Assembly: GCF_900104525.1 (NCBI RefSeq)
Contig: NZ_LT629711.1
Location: 3,162,001-3,226,000 of the forward strand
DNA length: 64,000 bases
Reading direction: 5' to 3'
Source: Pedococcus dokdonensis
Lineage (GTDB): Bacteria > Actinomycetota > Actinomycetes > Actinomycetales > Dermatophilaceae
Shown here: in pieces, positions 40,530 to 48,685 of the stretch
Position numbering within the stretch: position 1 is the first letter of the stretch
How the letters are laid out: each line of letters begins with the position of its first letter
Notes under the pieces: generated by a model
What the model saw: only the letters and a program-made list of their open reading frames with translations
What the model was told of the DNA's origin: nothing
Database searches by the model: none
Made by a program: the position numbers and the translations under genes

Positions 40530-40646
40530 ATGTCGGGCGAGGACGTGTTCGCCGTGCAGTCGCGAGCTGGCGCGTGGCCGGCCTTGAACCGGCCAGGTCA
40601 GGTGCCAGGCGCCGGGTCGAAGTGGTGCAACCGACGTGAGCGCTGA
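40530..40646 (+). CDS. 38-residue upstream reading frame overlapping sigma gene
   Basis: MSGEDVFAVQSRAGAWPALN then a basic end (WCNRRER). GGAGG is eight bases before its ATG, one of the best ribosome-binding sites here, whereas the sigma GTG at 40636 has none. Its stop lies 8 bases inside the sigma gene in another frame, so it may be a leader peptide coupling sigma translation. Confidence 0.45.
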   Translation: MSGEDVFAVQSRAGAWPALNRPGQVPGAGSKWCNRRER

Positions 40647-42192
40647 CCTGCTCCCGGACGACCCCCAGGCCACTCGCAGCGACGCCGAGCTGCTGGACGC
40701 GGTTCGTGATGGCGACCAGGGAGCCTTCGGCGTTCTGTGGCACCGTCATCGGGATGCGGCGATGGCCACTGCGCGAACTCTGTCGAGGCGTCCGCACGAC
40801 GCTGAAGAGCTGGTCAGTGAAGCCTCCGTGCGGGTCCTGTCGGCCCTGCAGCGTGGGTCGGGCCCGCGGGTGGCCTTTCGGCCGTACCTCCTCACCACCA
40901 TTCGGCGGGTCGCCATCGACGTCTCCCGTGGTGGCCACGCCAGGCGAGTCCACCTGGTCAACGACGACGTTGCCTTGGAGGAGGCGGCACAGGTCAGCAG
41001 TCGCGACGCCGGCAGTGGTGGCGCGGCAGAGGCCGTTCTTGCCGCAGACGAGCATGCATTCGCGCGGGCTGCCTGGGCCGGGCTGGACGAGGAGTCGCAG
41101 CTGCTCCTATGGCACAACCTGATCGACGAACAGGGACCCAGTGCGTTGGCGACGCACCTGGGGATCAGTGCCGGTGCCGCGGCGGTGCGGTTGATGCGCG
41201 CGAAGGAGCGGTTGCGGCAGTCTTACCTGCAGCTCCACGTCGCCAGTGCCCAGTCGGCGCAGTGTCACTGGGTCCGGCAGCGTCTACCGGGCCTGGTCAG
41301 GGCTTCGTTGTCGGAGTCGGCGACCGCCAGGGTGCGAGAGCACCTGTCAACCTGCCAGGACTGCGAGCGGGCCTACTCCGATCTGGTCGCGGACGCTCCA
41401 CAGTTGCGTAAGTCGTTGAGCGCGGCCTTCCTCGGGGTGCCGCTGGTCTACCCCTCCGTGGCGTCGTGGTCGCCGCTCGCCACGACGGCCGCCGGCTCGA
41501 CCGCACCGATGCAGAGTCCCAGTCTCAGCGCCAGCGCCAGCCCCGGTCCTGGCCTGTCCCGGACTGTGCTGGAGGCTTCGACCAGGTGGGTCGTCGGCTC
41601 CGCCGCCGCCGCATCGGTGGCCGTCACGGTTGGGCTGCTCGTCGCCGGCCACGAAGCCAACCCGAAACCGCGCTCGGCCGCAAGACCCGCGCAGCTCGTC
41701 ACGGGCCCCGTGAACAACGCCGGGTCGCCGTCGTCCACGAGGACCTCCAGCGCGCCGGCCCTCGGCCGGGTCACGCCCAGCACGGTCCGTCCGACCACGG
41801 TTGCTTCCCTGGTGTCGCCGTCCCCGCAGGTGAGCCGGAGGCCGTCGGCCGGGCTCCCTACGGTGTCCGCGACGGTGTCGCCGACCGAGTCGCCGACGGT
41901 GTCGCCGACGGTGTCCGCGACGCTGTCGCCCACCGAGTCGCCCACGCTGTCGCCCACGCTGTCGCCCACGCTGTCGCCCACGCTGTCGCCCACGCTGTCG
42001 CCCACGCTGTCGCCCACGCTGTCGCCCACGCTGTCGCCCACGCTGTCGCCCACGCTGTCGCCCACGCTGTCGCCCACGCTGTCGCCCACGAGGCGGCCGA
42101 CGGCGTGGCCGACGGTGTCGCCCACCGGGACTCCGGGCCATCGTCCGCCGACCAGCAGCGTCACGATCCCCGTGCCCACCACCCCTCAGTGA
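40636..42192 (+). CDS. ECF sigma factor fused to zinc anti-sigma-like segment, membrane helix and SPTL repeats
   Basis: 518 residues. Sigma region 2 is residues 17-100 (DAELLDAVRDGDQGAFGVLW; RPYLLTTIRRVAIDVSRGGH) and region 4 about 140-197 (GPSALATHLGISAGAAAVRL). Residues 236-243 read HLSTCQDC, the H-x3-C-x2-C of ZAS anti-sigma factors. A membrane helix (about 317-337) and a C-terminal Ser/Thr/Pro region with twelve perfect S-P-T-L repeats follow, presumably outside the cell. So sensor, anti-sigma and sigma are one chain; release would need proteolysis. Convergent with whiB (7-base overlap). Likely master of the nine-promoter regulon. Confidence 0.85.
   Translation: MSADLLPDDPQATRSDAELLDAVRDGDQGAFGVLWHRHRDAAMATARTLSRRPHDAEELVSEASVRVLSALQRGSGPRVAFRPYLLTTIRRVAIDVSRGGHARRVHLVNDDVALEEAAQVSSRDAGSGGAAEAVLAADEHAFARAAWAGLDEESQLLLWHNLIDEQGPSALATHLGISAGAAAVRLMRAKERLRQSYLQLHVASAQSAQCHWVRQRLPGLVRASLSESATARVREHLSTCQDCERAYSDLVADAPQLRKSLSAAFLGVPLVYPSVASWSPLATTAAGSTAPMQSPSLSASASPGPGLSRTVLEASTRWVVGSAAAASVAVTVGLLVAGHEANPKPRSAARPAQLVTGPVNNAGSPSSTRTSSAPALGRVTPSTVRPTTVASLVSPSPQVSRRPSAGLPTVSATVSPTESPTVSPTVSATLSPTESPTLSPTLSPTLSPTLSPTLSPTLSPTLSPTLSPTLSPTLSPTLSPTLSPTRRPTAWPTVSPTGTPGHRPPTSSVTIPVPTTPQ
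41941..42084 (+). repeat. Twelve perfect 12-bp tandem repeats
   Basis: Unit CCCACGCTGTCG repeated twelve times without a mismatch, flanked by degenerate copies (about 41872-41940 and 42085-42125). Codes for the SPTL tail of the sigma protein. In-frame unit length permits copy-number variation without loss of the reading frame. Confidence 0.97.
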
Positions 42193-42611
42193 TCCGGTCG
42201 GCCGGGTGAGTGGTCGTCTCGGAGCTCGAGGTCCGGCGCAGCTGTCGAGGCCGTCGCATCCAGATGCCTGAGCAGGCTGCGCACCGCGCGGCGCTGTTCC
42301 TCGGACTGCCCGCCCCAGATGCCATGCCGCTCGTCGGCCGCCACGGCGTACTGGAGGCAGTGGCCGATCACCGGGCAGTTGGCGCAGAGCCTGGCGGCGT
42401 AGGCGCGCCTCTGGATGGGCGAGACATTCTTCGGGTGCTCTGGCCACCAGTGTTCGGGGTGCGGGGACGACCGGCAGAGTCCGTGGTCCCCGATCAGCTG
42501 ACGCCGCTGACGTAGCTCCAGTCCCGAAAGCGACGCTGTCAGGGTCACCGCCTGTTCACTGCCGGGGTCAGCCGAGTGGTTCGAGGTGGTCGGTGCGGCG
42601 AGGTTGGTCAT
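42186..42611 (-). CDS. WhiB-family iron-sulfur regulator
   Basis: 141 residues. Four Cys in the WhiB order: GDHGLC, then RLCANCPVIGHC (C-x2-C-x5-C), followed by the G-(I/V)-W-G-G turn in ERHGIWGGQSEEQRRAVRSL. Binds a [4Fe-4S] cluster and usually partners a sigma factor. Divergent from the exosortase operon, with back-to-back ECF-type promoters between, and convergent with the sigma gene; probably a redox- or NO-sensing modulator of the same regulon. Confidence 0.93.
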   Translation of the reverse strand: MTNLAAPTTSNHSADPGSEQAVTLTASLSGLELRQRRQLIGDHGLCRSSPHPEHWWPEHPKNVSPIQRRAYAARLCANCPVIGHCLQYAVAADERHGIWGGQSEEQRRAVRSLLRHLDATASTAAPDLELRDDHSPGRPDH

Positions 42612-42687
42612 GGGCGCTGGTCTCTCTCGCTGTGCGTGCGGGAATCGCTCGGCCGGGCACACCAGGCACCGAGCCGTTCGCTGGGAT

Positions 42688-42713
42688 GACGATCGAGGAC
42701 TGGCGGTATTACC
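42688..42713 (-). promoter_or_regulatory. ECF-type promoter 5 (GGTAAT-N16-CGTC)
   Basis: Minus strand GGTAAT (42713-42708), 16 bases, CGTCATCC (from 42691), 77 bases before the whiB-like start. The 300-base gap 42612-42911 holds this and promoter 6 and no gene. Confidence 0.65.
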
Positions 42714-42761
42714 GCGTTCCGACCGTGGATCCCGAGCGATGGGGGTCGCTGTGTCTGCCCA

Positions 42762-42787
42762 TGTAATGCGCCTCTGGCAGATCCGTC
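42762..42787 (+). promoter_or_regulatory. ECF-type promoter 6 (TGTAAT-N16-CGTC)
   Basis: TGTAATGCG starts at 42762 and CCGTCTCTA ends at 42791, with the same spacing and same extended bases as promoter 9 before the beta-helix protein; the two share 17 of these bases plus a following AAG. Drives the exosortase operon. Confidence 0.82.
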
Positions 42788-42911
42788 TCTACCAAGACGA
42801 GGGGCTGTCCATCGGGCCGTCACGCACGTCCATTCCGGGTGGGACGACAGCACCACCCAGCGAGCCTCCGCCTTGCTGCAACCCATGACAACCATTCGAG
42901 AAAGTGACGCA

Positions 42912-43463
42912 ATGACCCCGGACGTCTCCGTTGACCTGGCGCCCCCACGTCAGAAACCGAACCAGCTCGCGTCGCGGGCCATGGCAGTCGCTTTGCTGCT
43001 GGTCGGCGCGGCCCTGATGGTGGAGAACGCGGTAGTGCGTGGCTACGAGGCGGGTCTGCTCACCCTCGTGCTGAAGGCACTGGGCCAGCCGGCTGTACGC
43101 GCCGGATCAACGGTGTTCTTCTCGGACACCAGCGGCGCCGTCGGCCTCCAGCTGACGTTCGGCTGCTCCGTCGGACCGCTCATCGCCTTGTTTGCCCTCT
43201 GCGCCGCCGTGATCTGCTGGTACCGGGCGGCACCCGTGGTGACTGCCGTGCTGGCGATACTCGCGCTGTCGGCGGCCTTCGTCGTGTGCAACCAGATCCG
43301 ACTGCTGGCGATCATCTTCGCGATCAAGAGGTGGGGGATCGACCCGGGGTACGAGGTCTCCCACGTCTTCGTCGGGTCCTTGATCACCACGGTCGGCTTC
43401 GTCACCGGGGTCTACGTCTTCGCCCGCATTCTCTCGCGGGCGCGCGCCCAGGCGCCGGCATGA
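42912..43463 (+). CDS. Exosortase/archaeosortase-like membrane transpeptidase
   Basis: 183 residues with five or six helices. The family triad is visible: Cys85 in LTFGCSVGPL, Arg130 in VVCNQIRLLA and His151 in GYEVSHVFVG. Exosortases cut C-terminal sorting signals of secreted proteins and pass them to an acceptor. This is a short form. ATG 42912 has GAGAAAG upstream; 42885 is an alternative. ATGA overlap with the glycosyltransferase. I cannot assign it to a numbered exosortase subfamily. Confidence 0.85.
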   Translation: MTPDVSVDLAPPRQKPNQLASRAMAVALLLVGAALMVENAVVRGYEAGLLTLVLKALGQPAVRAGSTVFFSDTSGAVGLQLTFGCSVGPLIALFALCAAVICWYRAAPVVTAVLAILALSAAFVVCNQIRLLAIIFAIKRWGIDPGYEVSHVFVGSLITTVGFVTGVYVFARILSRARAQAPA

Positions 43464-44986
43464 TCGGACTGGATGTCGTCAACGGCCTCGCCGTTGTCCT
43501 CTGCGTCGTCTTCATCTCGTACGTGTTCGCCATCCTGCTGCCCTTCATGCGGCGGACCGTGGCGAGCACGGGTGACCCGGACAGGTACGAGTGGCATTTC
43601 ATCATTCCCTGCCTCGACGAGGAGGCGGTCATCGAGAGCTCGGTCGCACAGCTGCGCCGGGATCATCCGGCCGCGCATCTGTGGTGCATCGACGACGACT
43701 CCGCTGACTCCACCGGGACGATCCTTGCGCGCCTGCAGGCCGGGGACCCGCAGATCCACCTGGTGAGCCGTCGCGCACCCGACGCCAGGCAGGGCAAGGG
43801 AGAGGCGCTCAACGCGGCGTGGCGCCGCCTGACGGCCTTCCGGCTGGAGGCCGCGAGTCCTCGGCCGGAGACCGACGTGATCGTGGGTGTCCTGGACGCC
43901 GACGGCCGACTGGACCCGGACGCGTTGCGCGTCATCAGTGGCGAGTCCGGCTTCGCGGATCCACAGGTCGGTGCCGTGCAGCTCCAGGTGCGCATGATCA
44001 ACCGAGGGATCGACCGCCCTGACGGCGACCATCCGGCGGCCTCAGGACGGTTGGGCCGCACGCTCGTCCTGTTGCAGGACCTCGAGTTCCGCACCGTCAT
44101 CGCTGCGATGCAGCACTTCAGACACCGGATGTCGAGCGCTGGAATGGGCGGTAACGGTCAGTTCAGCCGGCTCAGCGCCCTCAACGCCGTGGCCGAAGGA
44201 CATGACTCGCCGTGGCACGGATCCCTTTTGGAGGACTTCGAGTTCGGTCTGCACGTGCTCCTGGTCGGCCTGCGAAACAGCTACTGCCATGACGCCTGGG
44301 TGGCGCAGGAGGCGCTGCCTTCGGCCCGCAAGCTGATCAGACAGCGGGCCCGGTGGGCCCAGGGCGGTATGCAGTGTGCCAAGTACTTCCGGCGGGTGCT
44401 CACGAGTCCGTGGCTGTCCACCGCCGCCGCCATCGAGATCGCCTACTTCCTGCTCATTCCCTGGACCCAGATCCTGGGCAGTCTCGTCTACGCGGCGGCC
44501 TCCGTCGTCATGATCTACTTCGCACTCACCACGGTCGGCGGCCCGATCGCCTGGCTGACCCACGGAGCCTGGGGGATCATCCCGCTCGCGGTCCTGTTCG
44601 GGTTCCTTCCCCTGGCGATCTGGGCGCTTGCCTACAAGCTGCGCTGCGAGCCGGACACCTCGTGGCGTCGGACCCTCGCTCTGGCGGTCGGCTACTGGCT
44701 CTACACCTACCTCATGCTCCTCTCGGTCTGGAGCGGTCTGTTCAGACTCGTCCGGGGCAGAACGGGTGGGCGAAGACCCAGCGGGTGGCCGCCCAGTCCG
44801 ATCCGGCCCGAGCGGCGTCACCGGGTGAAGCACCGACACCGGTCCACAGTTCCGCGAGTCCGCCCCGCGACCGCCCGTCCGTGGCTCCTGGGCCACCGCG
44901 GCACCGGGGGCCCTCACGCAGCTCTGCAGCCGCCGTCCGACTGCGCAGGCTGCTCCGACCGCGACCGGGCGAGCCACGCCCCCTGA
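43460..44986 (+). CDS. Membrane glycosyltransferase, GT2 (processive type)
   Basis: 508 residues. Helix 1 near VVLCVVFISYVFAILLPFMR, then GT-A motifs WHFIIPCLDEEAVIESSVAQ, CIDDDSADSTG, VLDADGRLDPD and LLEDFEFG, and the product-channel motif IRQRARWAQGG (Q-R-x-R-W), with further C-terminal helices. Such enzymes build or export polysaccharide (hyaluronan/cellulose/NdvC-like). The last 70 residues are basic and low complexity. Translationally coupled to the exosortase-like gene. Confidence 0.9.
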   Translation: MIGLDVVNGLAVVLCVVFISYVFAILLPFMRRTVASTGDPDRYEWHFIIPCLDEEAVIESSVAQLRRDHPAAHLWCIDDDSADSTGTILARLQAGDPQIHLVSRRAPDARQGKGEALNAAWRRLTAFRLEAASPRPETDVIVGVLDADGRLDPDALRVISGESGFADPQVGAVQLQVRMINRGIDRPDGDHPAASGRLGRTLVLLQDLEFRTVIAAMQHFRHRMSSAGMGGNGQFSRLSALNAVAEGHDSPWHGSLLEDFEFGLHVLLVGLRNSYCHDAWVAQEALPSARKLIRQRARWAQGGMQCAKYFRRVLTSPWLSTAAAIEIAYFLLIPWTQILGSLVYAAASVVMIYFALTTVGGPIAWLTHGAWGIIPLAVLFGFLPLAIWALAYKLRCEPDTSWRRTLALAVGYWLYTYLMLLSVWSGLFRLVRGRTGGRRPSGWPPSPIRPERRHRVKHRHRSTVPRVRPATARPWLLGHRGTGGPHAALQPPSDCAGCSDRDRASHAP

Positions 44987-45039
44987 CGAGCACCCCGCCG
45001 ACCAGTGCCCTGCGCTGAGCAACCGCCGTGGCGGCCCCG

Positions 45040-45124
45040 CCGTCCACCCCGACCCGCCGTCCACCCCGACCCGCCGTCCACCCCGACCCGCCGTCCACCT
45101 CGACCCGCCATCCTCACCGAGCCG
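45040..45124 (+). repeat. 17-bp tandem repeat
   Basis: CCGTCCACCCCGACCCG three times exactly (45040-45090), once with one change (45091-45107) and a degenerate fifth copy. Fills the gap between glycosyltransferase and epimerase genes. No gene or clear regulatory role; possibly an expanded spacer. Confidence 0.85.
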
Positions 45125-45141
45125 AAAGCACCACCGCACCC

Positions 45142-46347
45142 ATGCACCATGATCTGTCGCCCTCACCGAAACCCACCGCAGACAACGCGCCCCTCGTCCA
45201 TGTCATCGTGGGCACCCGACCCGAAGCAGTGAAGGTCGCCCCGATGATGACGGCGATGCGACGGGCCGGTCTGAACCCGTTGCTGATCGACACCGGCCAA
45301 CAACCGGGCAGAGTGGCCGAGGCGATCGCGCCCTTCGGCCTGACGCCAGACATCGGCCTCGACATCGAGCGCCGTGCGGGCTCGCTGCGCGAGCTGATCA
45401 ACCTCGTCAGCGACGCTGTCGACCGCCTGCTCGACACGCAGCTGCCTGCAGCCGTGCTCGTGCAGGGCGACACCACCACAGCCATGGCGGTGGCTCTCAC
45501 CGCACATCTGCGCCAGGTGCCGGTGGTGCATCTCGAAGCCGGACTGCGCACCGGTGACCCTCGAAATCCCTTTCCCGAGGAGACCAACCGCCGCCTGATC
45601 GCAGACCTCGCCGACCTCCACCTTGCCCCGACACCTCGCGCTGCGCGGGCGCTCGCGCTGGAGGGTCGCGACGGACACAGGGTGGTCGTCACAGGAAACA
45701 CCGTGGTCGACGCGCTGGCCACGCTCCTGCCTGCCGCTCGCGCCCGGACCGCAAGCGCGCAGGACGGGCGCCTGATGCGCCACCTGGTGGTGACCGTCCA
45801 TCGACGCGAGGCCTGGGGCGAGGGGGTGCGGACCGTGGCGGGCAGCGTTCGTGAGCTCCTGGCGCGATACCCCGACCTCCGGGCGTCAGTGGTCACGCAC
45901 CCCAACCCCGTGGTCGCTGCCGACGTGGAGTCGGTCCTTGCGGGCACCGATCGCTGTGACCTGCTGCCTCCTCAGCCCTACGACGACATGTTGACCCTGC
46001 TGTGCAGTGCCGACGTCGTGCTCACGGACTCGGGAGGCCTCCAGGAGGAGGCGCCGTCGATCGGGGTTCCCGCAGTCGTGACGCGATGGACGACGGAGCG
46101 TCCCGAGGGAGTCGAGGCGGGCTGGGCCGACCTCGTCGGCCTCGATCGAGCCGCAATTCTCGAGGCCGTGTCTCGCAGACTCGATGATCCGACCCGCCCC
46201 GATACCGGCAATCCCTATGGCGACGGTGCGGCTGCCGACCGGTCGGCAGCCGCGGTCAGGTGGCTGCTCGGTGGAGGCGCCCGGCCCGAGGACTGGGCTG
46301 GCCCCGCGATGACTTCTCACGCCGATGATCTCGCGTCGACGCGCTAA
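45142..46347 (+). CDS. UDP-N-acetylglucosamine 2-epimerase (WecB-like)
   Basis: 401 residues. HVIVGTRPEAVKVAPMMTAM (G-T-R-P-E), QGDTTTAMAVALTAHLRQVP, VHLEAGLRTGDPRNPFPEET, VTVHRREAWGEG and DSGGLQEEAPSIGVPAVVTR are all family signatures with catalytic acidic residues present. Produces UDP-ManNAc for wall or capsule polymer. ATG 45142 chosen. It overlaps the sortase gene by 23 bases, so sugar precursor and anchoring are coexpressed. Confidence 0.94.
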   Translation: MHHDLSPSPKPTADNAPLVHVIVGTRPEAVKVAPMMTAMRRAGLNPLLIDTGQQPGRVAEAIAPFGLTPDIGLDIERRAGSLRELINLVSDAVDRLLDTQLPAAVLVQGDTTTAMAVALTAHLRQVPVVHLEAGLRTGDPRNPFPEETNRRLIADLADLHLAPTPRAARALALEGRDGHRVVVTGNTVVDALATLLPAARARTASAQDGRLMRHLVVTVHRREAWGEGVRTVAGSVRELLARYPDLRASVVTHPNPVVAADVESVLAGTDRCDLLPPQPYDDMLTLLCSADVVLTDSGGLQEEAPSIGVPAVVTRWTTERPEGVEAGWADLVGLDRAAILEAVSRRLDDPTRPDTGNPYGDGAAADRSAAAVRWLLGGGARPEDWAGPAMTSHADDLASTR

Positions 46348-47047
46348 CGCCCTCCGCGTGATCCTGGCCGCAGTGCTCATCGCAGCGGCCGGCATCAGCG
46401 CGGTGCTCCTGATCCGGGGCCAGACCCCCCCGACGTTATGGGTGGCTCCCCTGCCGGGCCAGGATCCGTCCGAGGCTGCTCCCAAGGTGGTCCTGGGCGC
46501 AGACGACGTCCCGGCCCAGGCCGCTCTGCCCATGCTCGATCCGCTGACGATCCACATACCCGTTCTCGAGGTCAGCGGTCACATCGGTCTGGCCACCGTT
46601 GACGGCGACGGCGTACTGGACCCCCCGCACGTCTCCACCACCGTGGGGCTCTGGCCAGGATCGGCCTCGTTGGCCTCCGACACGGGTGAGGTCACCATCG
46701 CCGGCCACGTCAACTGGGCTGGAATGAGCCCGTTCACCTTCGGCAAACTGGCCTACCTCAAGCGTGGAAACACGATCTACACCAGCGATGCGTCCGGAAG
46801 GGTCACCCGCTGGAGGGTCGCCAGCGTGAGCGCCCGGGGCAAGTCCGAACCCGTCGACCACGGTGCCTTCCGGGGTGCTGTCGGGCCCCGAAGGCTCGCG
46901 CTCATCACGTGTGGCGGATCGTTCGACGCCGAGCGGAGGTCATATGTCGACAACGTCTACGTGTATGCCGACCCCGTGACGACTCCGCGGCAGGCAGCGA
47001 GGAAGGGTGTCACCGCACCGAAGAGTGCGACCGGAGCCCGCGGATGA
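46325..47047 (+). CDS. Class F-like sortase
   Basis: 240 residues. N-terminal membrane anchor (ALRVILAAVLIAAAGISAVL), then sortase barrel: TVGLWPGSASLASDTGEVTI, catalytic His in AGHVNWAG, Cys in LALITCGGSFD and Arg in ERRSYVDNVYVYAD. Class F sortases attach surface proteins in actinobacteria; which substrates it uses is unclear as no LPxTG protein is in the window. Last gene of the exosortase operon. Confidence 0.9.
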   Translation: MISRRRANALRVILAAVLIAAAGISAVLLIRGQTPPTLWVAPLPGQDPSEAAPKVVLGADDVPAQAALPMLDPLTIHIPVLEVSGHIGLATVDGDGVLDPPHVSTTVGLWPGSASLASDTGEVTIAGHVNWAGMSPFTFGKLAYLKRGNTIYTSDASGRVTRWRVASVSARGKSEPVDHGAFRGAVGPRRLALITCGGSFDAERRSYVDNVYVYADPVTTPRQAARKGVTAPKSATGARG

Positions 47048-47068
47048 TGCGAAGTGACGGCCTGCGGG

Positions 47069-47094
47069 TGTGATATTCCGACCTCGACTTCGTC
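47069..47094 (+). promoter_or_regulatory. ECF-type promoter 7 (TGTGAT-N16-CGTC)
   Basis: TGTGAT (47069-47074), 16 bases, CGTCTCCG (from 47091), 98 bases before the 91-residue protein. Confidence 0.65.
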
Positions 47095-47191
47095 TCCGTC
47101 AGTGACGGGCCGACGGCGTGCACCCCTACCGCCGGGGCCAGTCCAGGCGAAACGTCTGCGGCTCTAAGTGGTCATCTGATTTGGAGAAATC

Positions 47192-47467
47192 ATGGAATAT
47201 GACGAACTCATGAGTGCCTTGAGTGACGACAGGATCAGCGACTTCCTGGTCGCGATGGAGCTCTCGGAGCTGGATCTGCCACACATCGTGCTGACTCGCG
47301 GTGACGACTTCGGAGTCGTCACGTACTCGGGCCCCTACCTGCATGCTGTGGACGCCTTGACCGCGGCCGAAGCCCAGCATCGGATCCAGGTCAACAGCGG
47401 TGGCGGTGATCTCACGTTTCATGTGGCGGCTCTCTATCCCGACGATGACCTCACCGACACGGACTGA
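47192..47467 (+). CDS. Small conserved protein, 91 residues (paralogue A)
   Basis: MEYDELMSALSDDRISDFLV with SELDLPHIVLTRGDDF, YSGPYLHAVDALTAAEAQ and LTFHVAALYPDDD. These blocks recur in the minus-strand gene at 49999-50454, so the two form a family within this locus. GGAGAAAT precedes ATG. No signal peptide; acidic; function unknown but regulated with the envelope genes. The 270 bases after it show no convincing gene before 47738. Confidence 0.82.
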   Translation: MEYDELMSALSDDRISDFLVAMELSELDLPHIVLTRGDDFGVVTYSGPYLHAVDALTAAEAQHRIQVNSGGGDLTFHVAALYPDDDLTDTD

Positions 47468-47737
47468 CTTCGAGCGCAGACCGAGCCAGCAGCAGCCTTG
47501 TGCCCTGCTGGACGATCGCGCCAGTCTCCCCCTGCCACCTCCCAGTCCGGCACAGCACGGAGCAACCACCCACCCATGCACGTTTCAGACCCGTTCTTCT
47601 TCAGGGTGCACCGCCTCAGCCCGACTCGACCTGCCAGCACCAGCAGCCAGGCCATGCCTGCATGCAGCTACACCGCCACTGGCTGGCCACCCCGCGACAT
47701 GATCGTCGAGACCCAACCACGTCAGGGGACCACGTCC

Positions 47738-48040
47738 ATGGACCAGGCCGTGACGCGCACCCTCGCAGCTGTGGACGCGCTGCTCTCCTGCGCTGAGGGA
47801 ACGCCGCCCGGCCCGGATCGTCTTCAGCTGGCCAACCTCCTGCTGCGTGTCCAGGGCGATCTGGTTACCCACGGCGCCAAGACCTTCCAGGTGCCCGGCG
47901 AGATTCCCGCCCCCCTGTCGAGTGCGGTGGGATCGGCCCTGTTGGCGCTGGAGGACCTGGCCCCACTGCCCGGTCGCAACGACCTGCAGGAGCGGGTGGC
48001 CGAGCTGCGATCGGCGGTCCAGGGCGCCCGGCTGCACTAG
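47738..48040 (+). CDS. Hypothetical helical protein, 100 residues
   Basis: MDQAVTRTLAAVDALLSCAE then RLQLANLLLRVQGDLVTHGA and LQERVAELRSAVQGARLH: mostly alpha-helical. AGGGGA lies before ATG 47738. A possible weak ECF-type site (CATGAT-N16-CGTC, 47698-47723) precedes it. No homology recognised. Confidence 0.6.
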   Translation: MDQAVTRTLAAVDALLSCAEGTPPGPDRLQLANLLLRVQGDLVTHGAKTFQVPGEIPAPLSSAVGSALLALEDLAPLPGRNDLQERVAELRSAVQGARLH

Positions 48041-48073
48041 CAGCGACACCACGGCACTCTGCGACCCGAGCCC

Positions 48074-48268
48074 ATGACACCTGTCTACCCAGCCACCTCC
48101 GCAGCCCTGGTGGCGCTTCTCCTGGCCGTCGTCTCGCTCATCCTGGGCTCCAGCACGGCGGTGCTGCTGCTGTTGCGTCGCCCGGGAGGCACGGCCGCGT
48201 CCATGGTGCTGGTGCTGTCGATGGTCTGCGCGGGGGTCTTCGCGTCGTGGGCGGACCAACCGTGGTGA
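48074..48268 (+). CDS. Small two-helix membrane protein, 64 residues
   Basis: MTPVYPATSAALVALLLAVV and SMVLVLSMVCAGVFASWADQ are two membrane segments joined by a basic turn (LLRRPGG). Lies 33 bases after the helical protein, probably cotranscribed. Function unknown. Confidence 0.6.
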   Translation: MTPVYPATSAALVALLLAVVSLILGSSTAVLLLLRRPGGTAASMVLVLSMVCAGVFASWADQPW

Positions 48269-48312
48269 ACGGGTGTGACGCGACGGCCGACCAGCCCGGC
48301 GGCCGCCGGTGG

Positions 48313-48338
48313 AGTAATGGTCGAGGACGTCGTCCGTC
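48313..48338 (+). promoter_or_regulatory. ECF-type promoter 8 (AGTAAT-N16-CGTC)
   Basis: AGTAAT (48313-48318), 16 bases, CGTCCTTC (from 48335), 81 bases before the 88-residue protein/carboxypeptidase pair. Confidence 0.62.
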
Positions 48339-48418
48339 CTTCTCGGTGTGACAGCCCCGCGAGGATCGGACCTCGTGGCCGGACGTCGTCACCCCCGCCA
48401 GGAAAGGCCAGGACTGCT

Positions 48419-48685
48419 ATGAGTGCCACCATCGTGACCCGCCTCCGTCAGAGCCAGCGACTGGCAGCCGCGCTCGACGCAGTCGTCGAGGCCGAGGCTC
48501 GAGCGGAGGCTGCCGAGGTGCGACTGGAGCGGGTGCGGGCCATTCTCGTCGCCGCCCTCGTGGAGCACCGCAGCACCATCACGCACGCGGAACCGGCCTT
48601 CGGCCGGATGCTGCCGTGCAGCGCCAACGCGCGGGTCGCCGCCGCCTTGAGTGCCGCCACGGCCGACGACCGCCAAGGCCGGTGA
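48419..48685 (+). CDS. Small helical protein, 88 residues
   Basis: MSATIVTRLRQSQRLAAALD then EAEARAEAAEVRLERVRAIL: a likely coiled coil. GGAAAGG precedes the ATG. Its TGA overlaps the GTG of the carboxypeptidase gene. Possibly a partner of the coiled-coil half of that protein. Confidence 0.65.
   Translation: MSATIVTRLRQSQRLAAALDAVVEAEARAEAAEVRLERVRAILVAALVEHRSTITHAEPAFGRMLPCSANARVAAALSAATADDRQGR

Noticed and set aside
41941..42084. CRISPR-like array
   Set aside because: Units are contiguous 12-bp repeats with no spacers and lie in frame within the sigma-factor gene.
45040..45124. CRISPR-like array
   Set aside because: Contiguous 17-bp units without spacers and no cas genes.
47698..47723. 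CATGAT-N16-CGTC before the 100-residue protein
   Set aside because: The conserved G at position 2 of the -35 is missing; likely chance.
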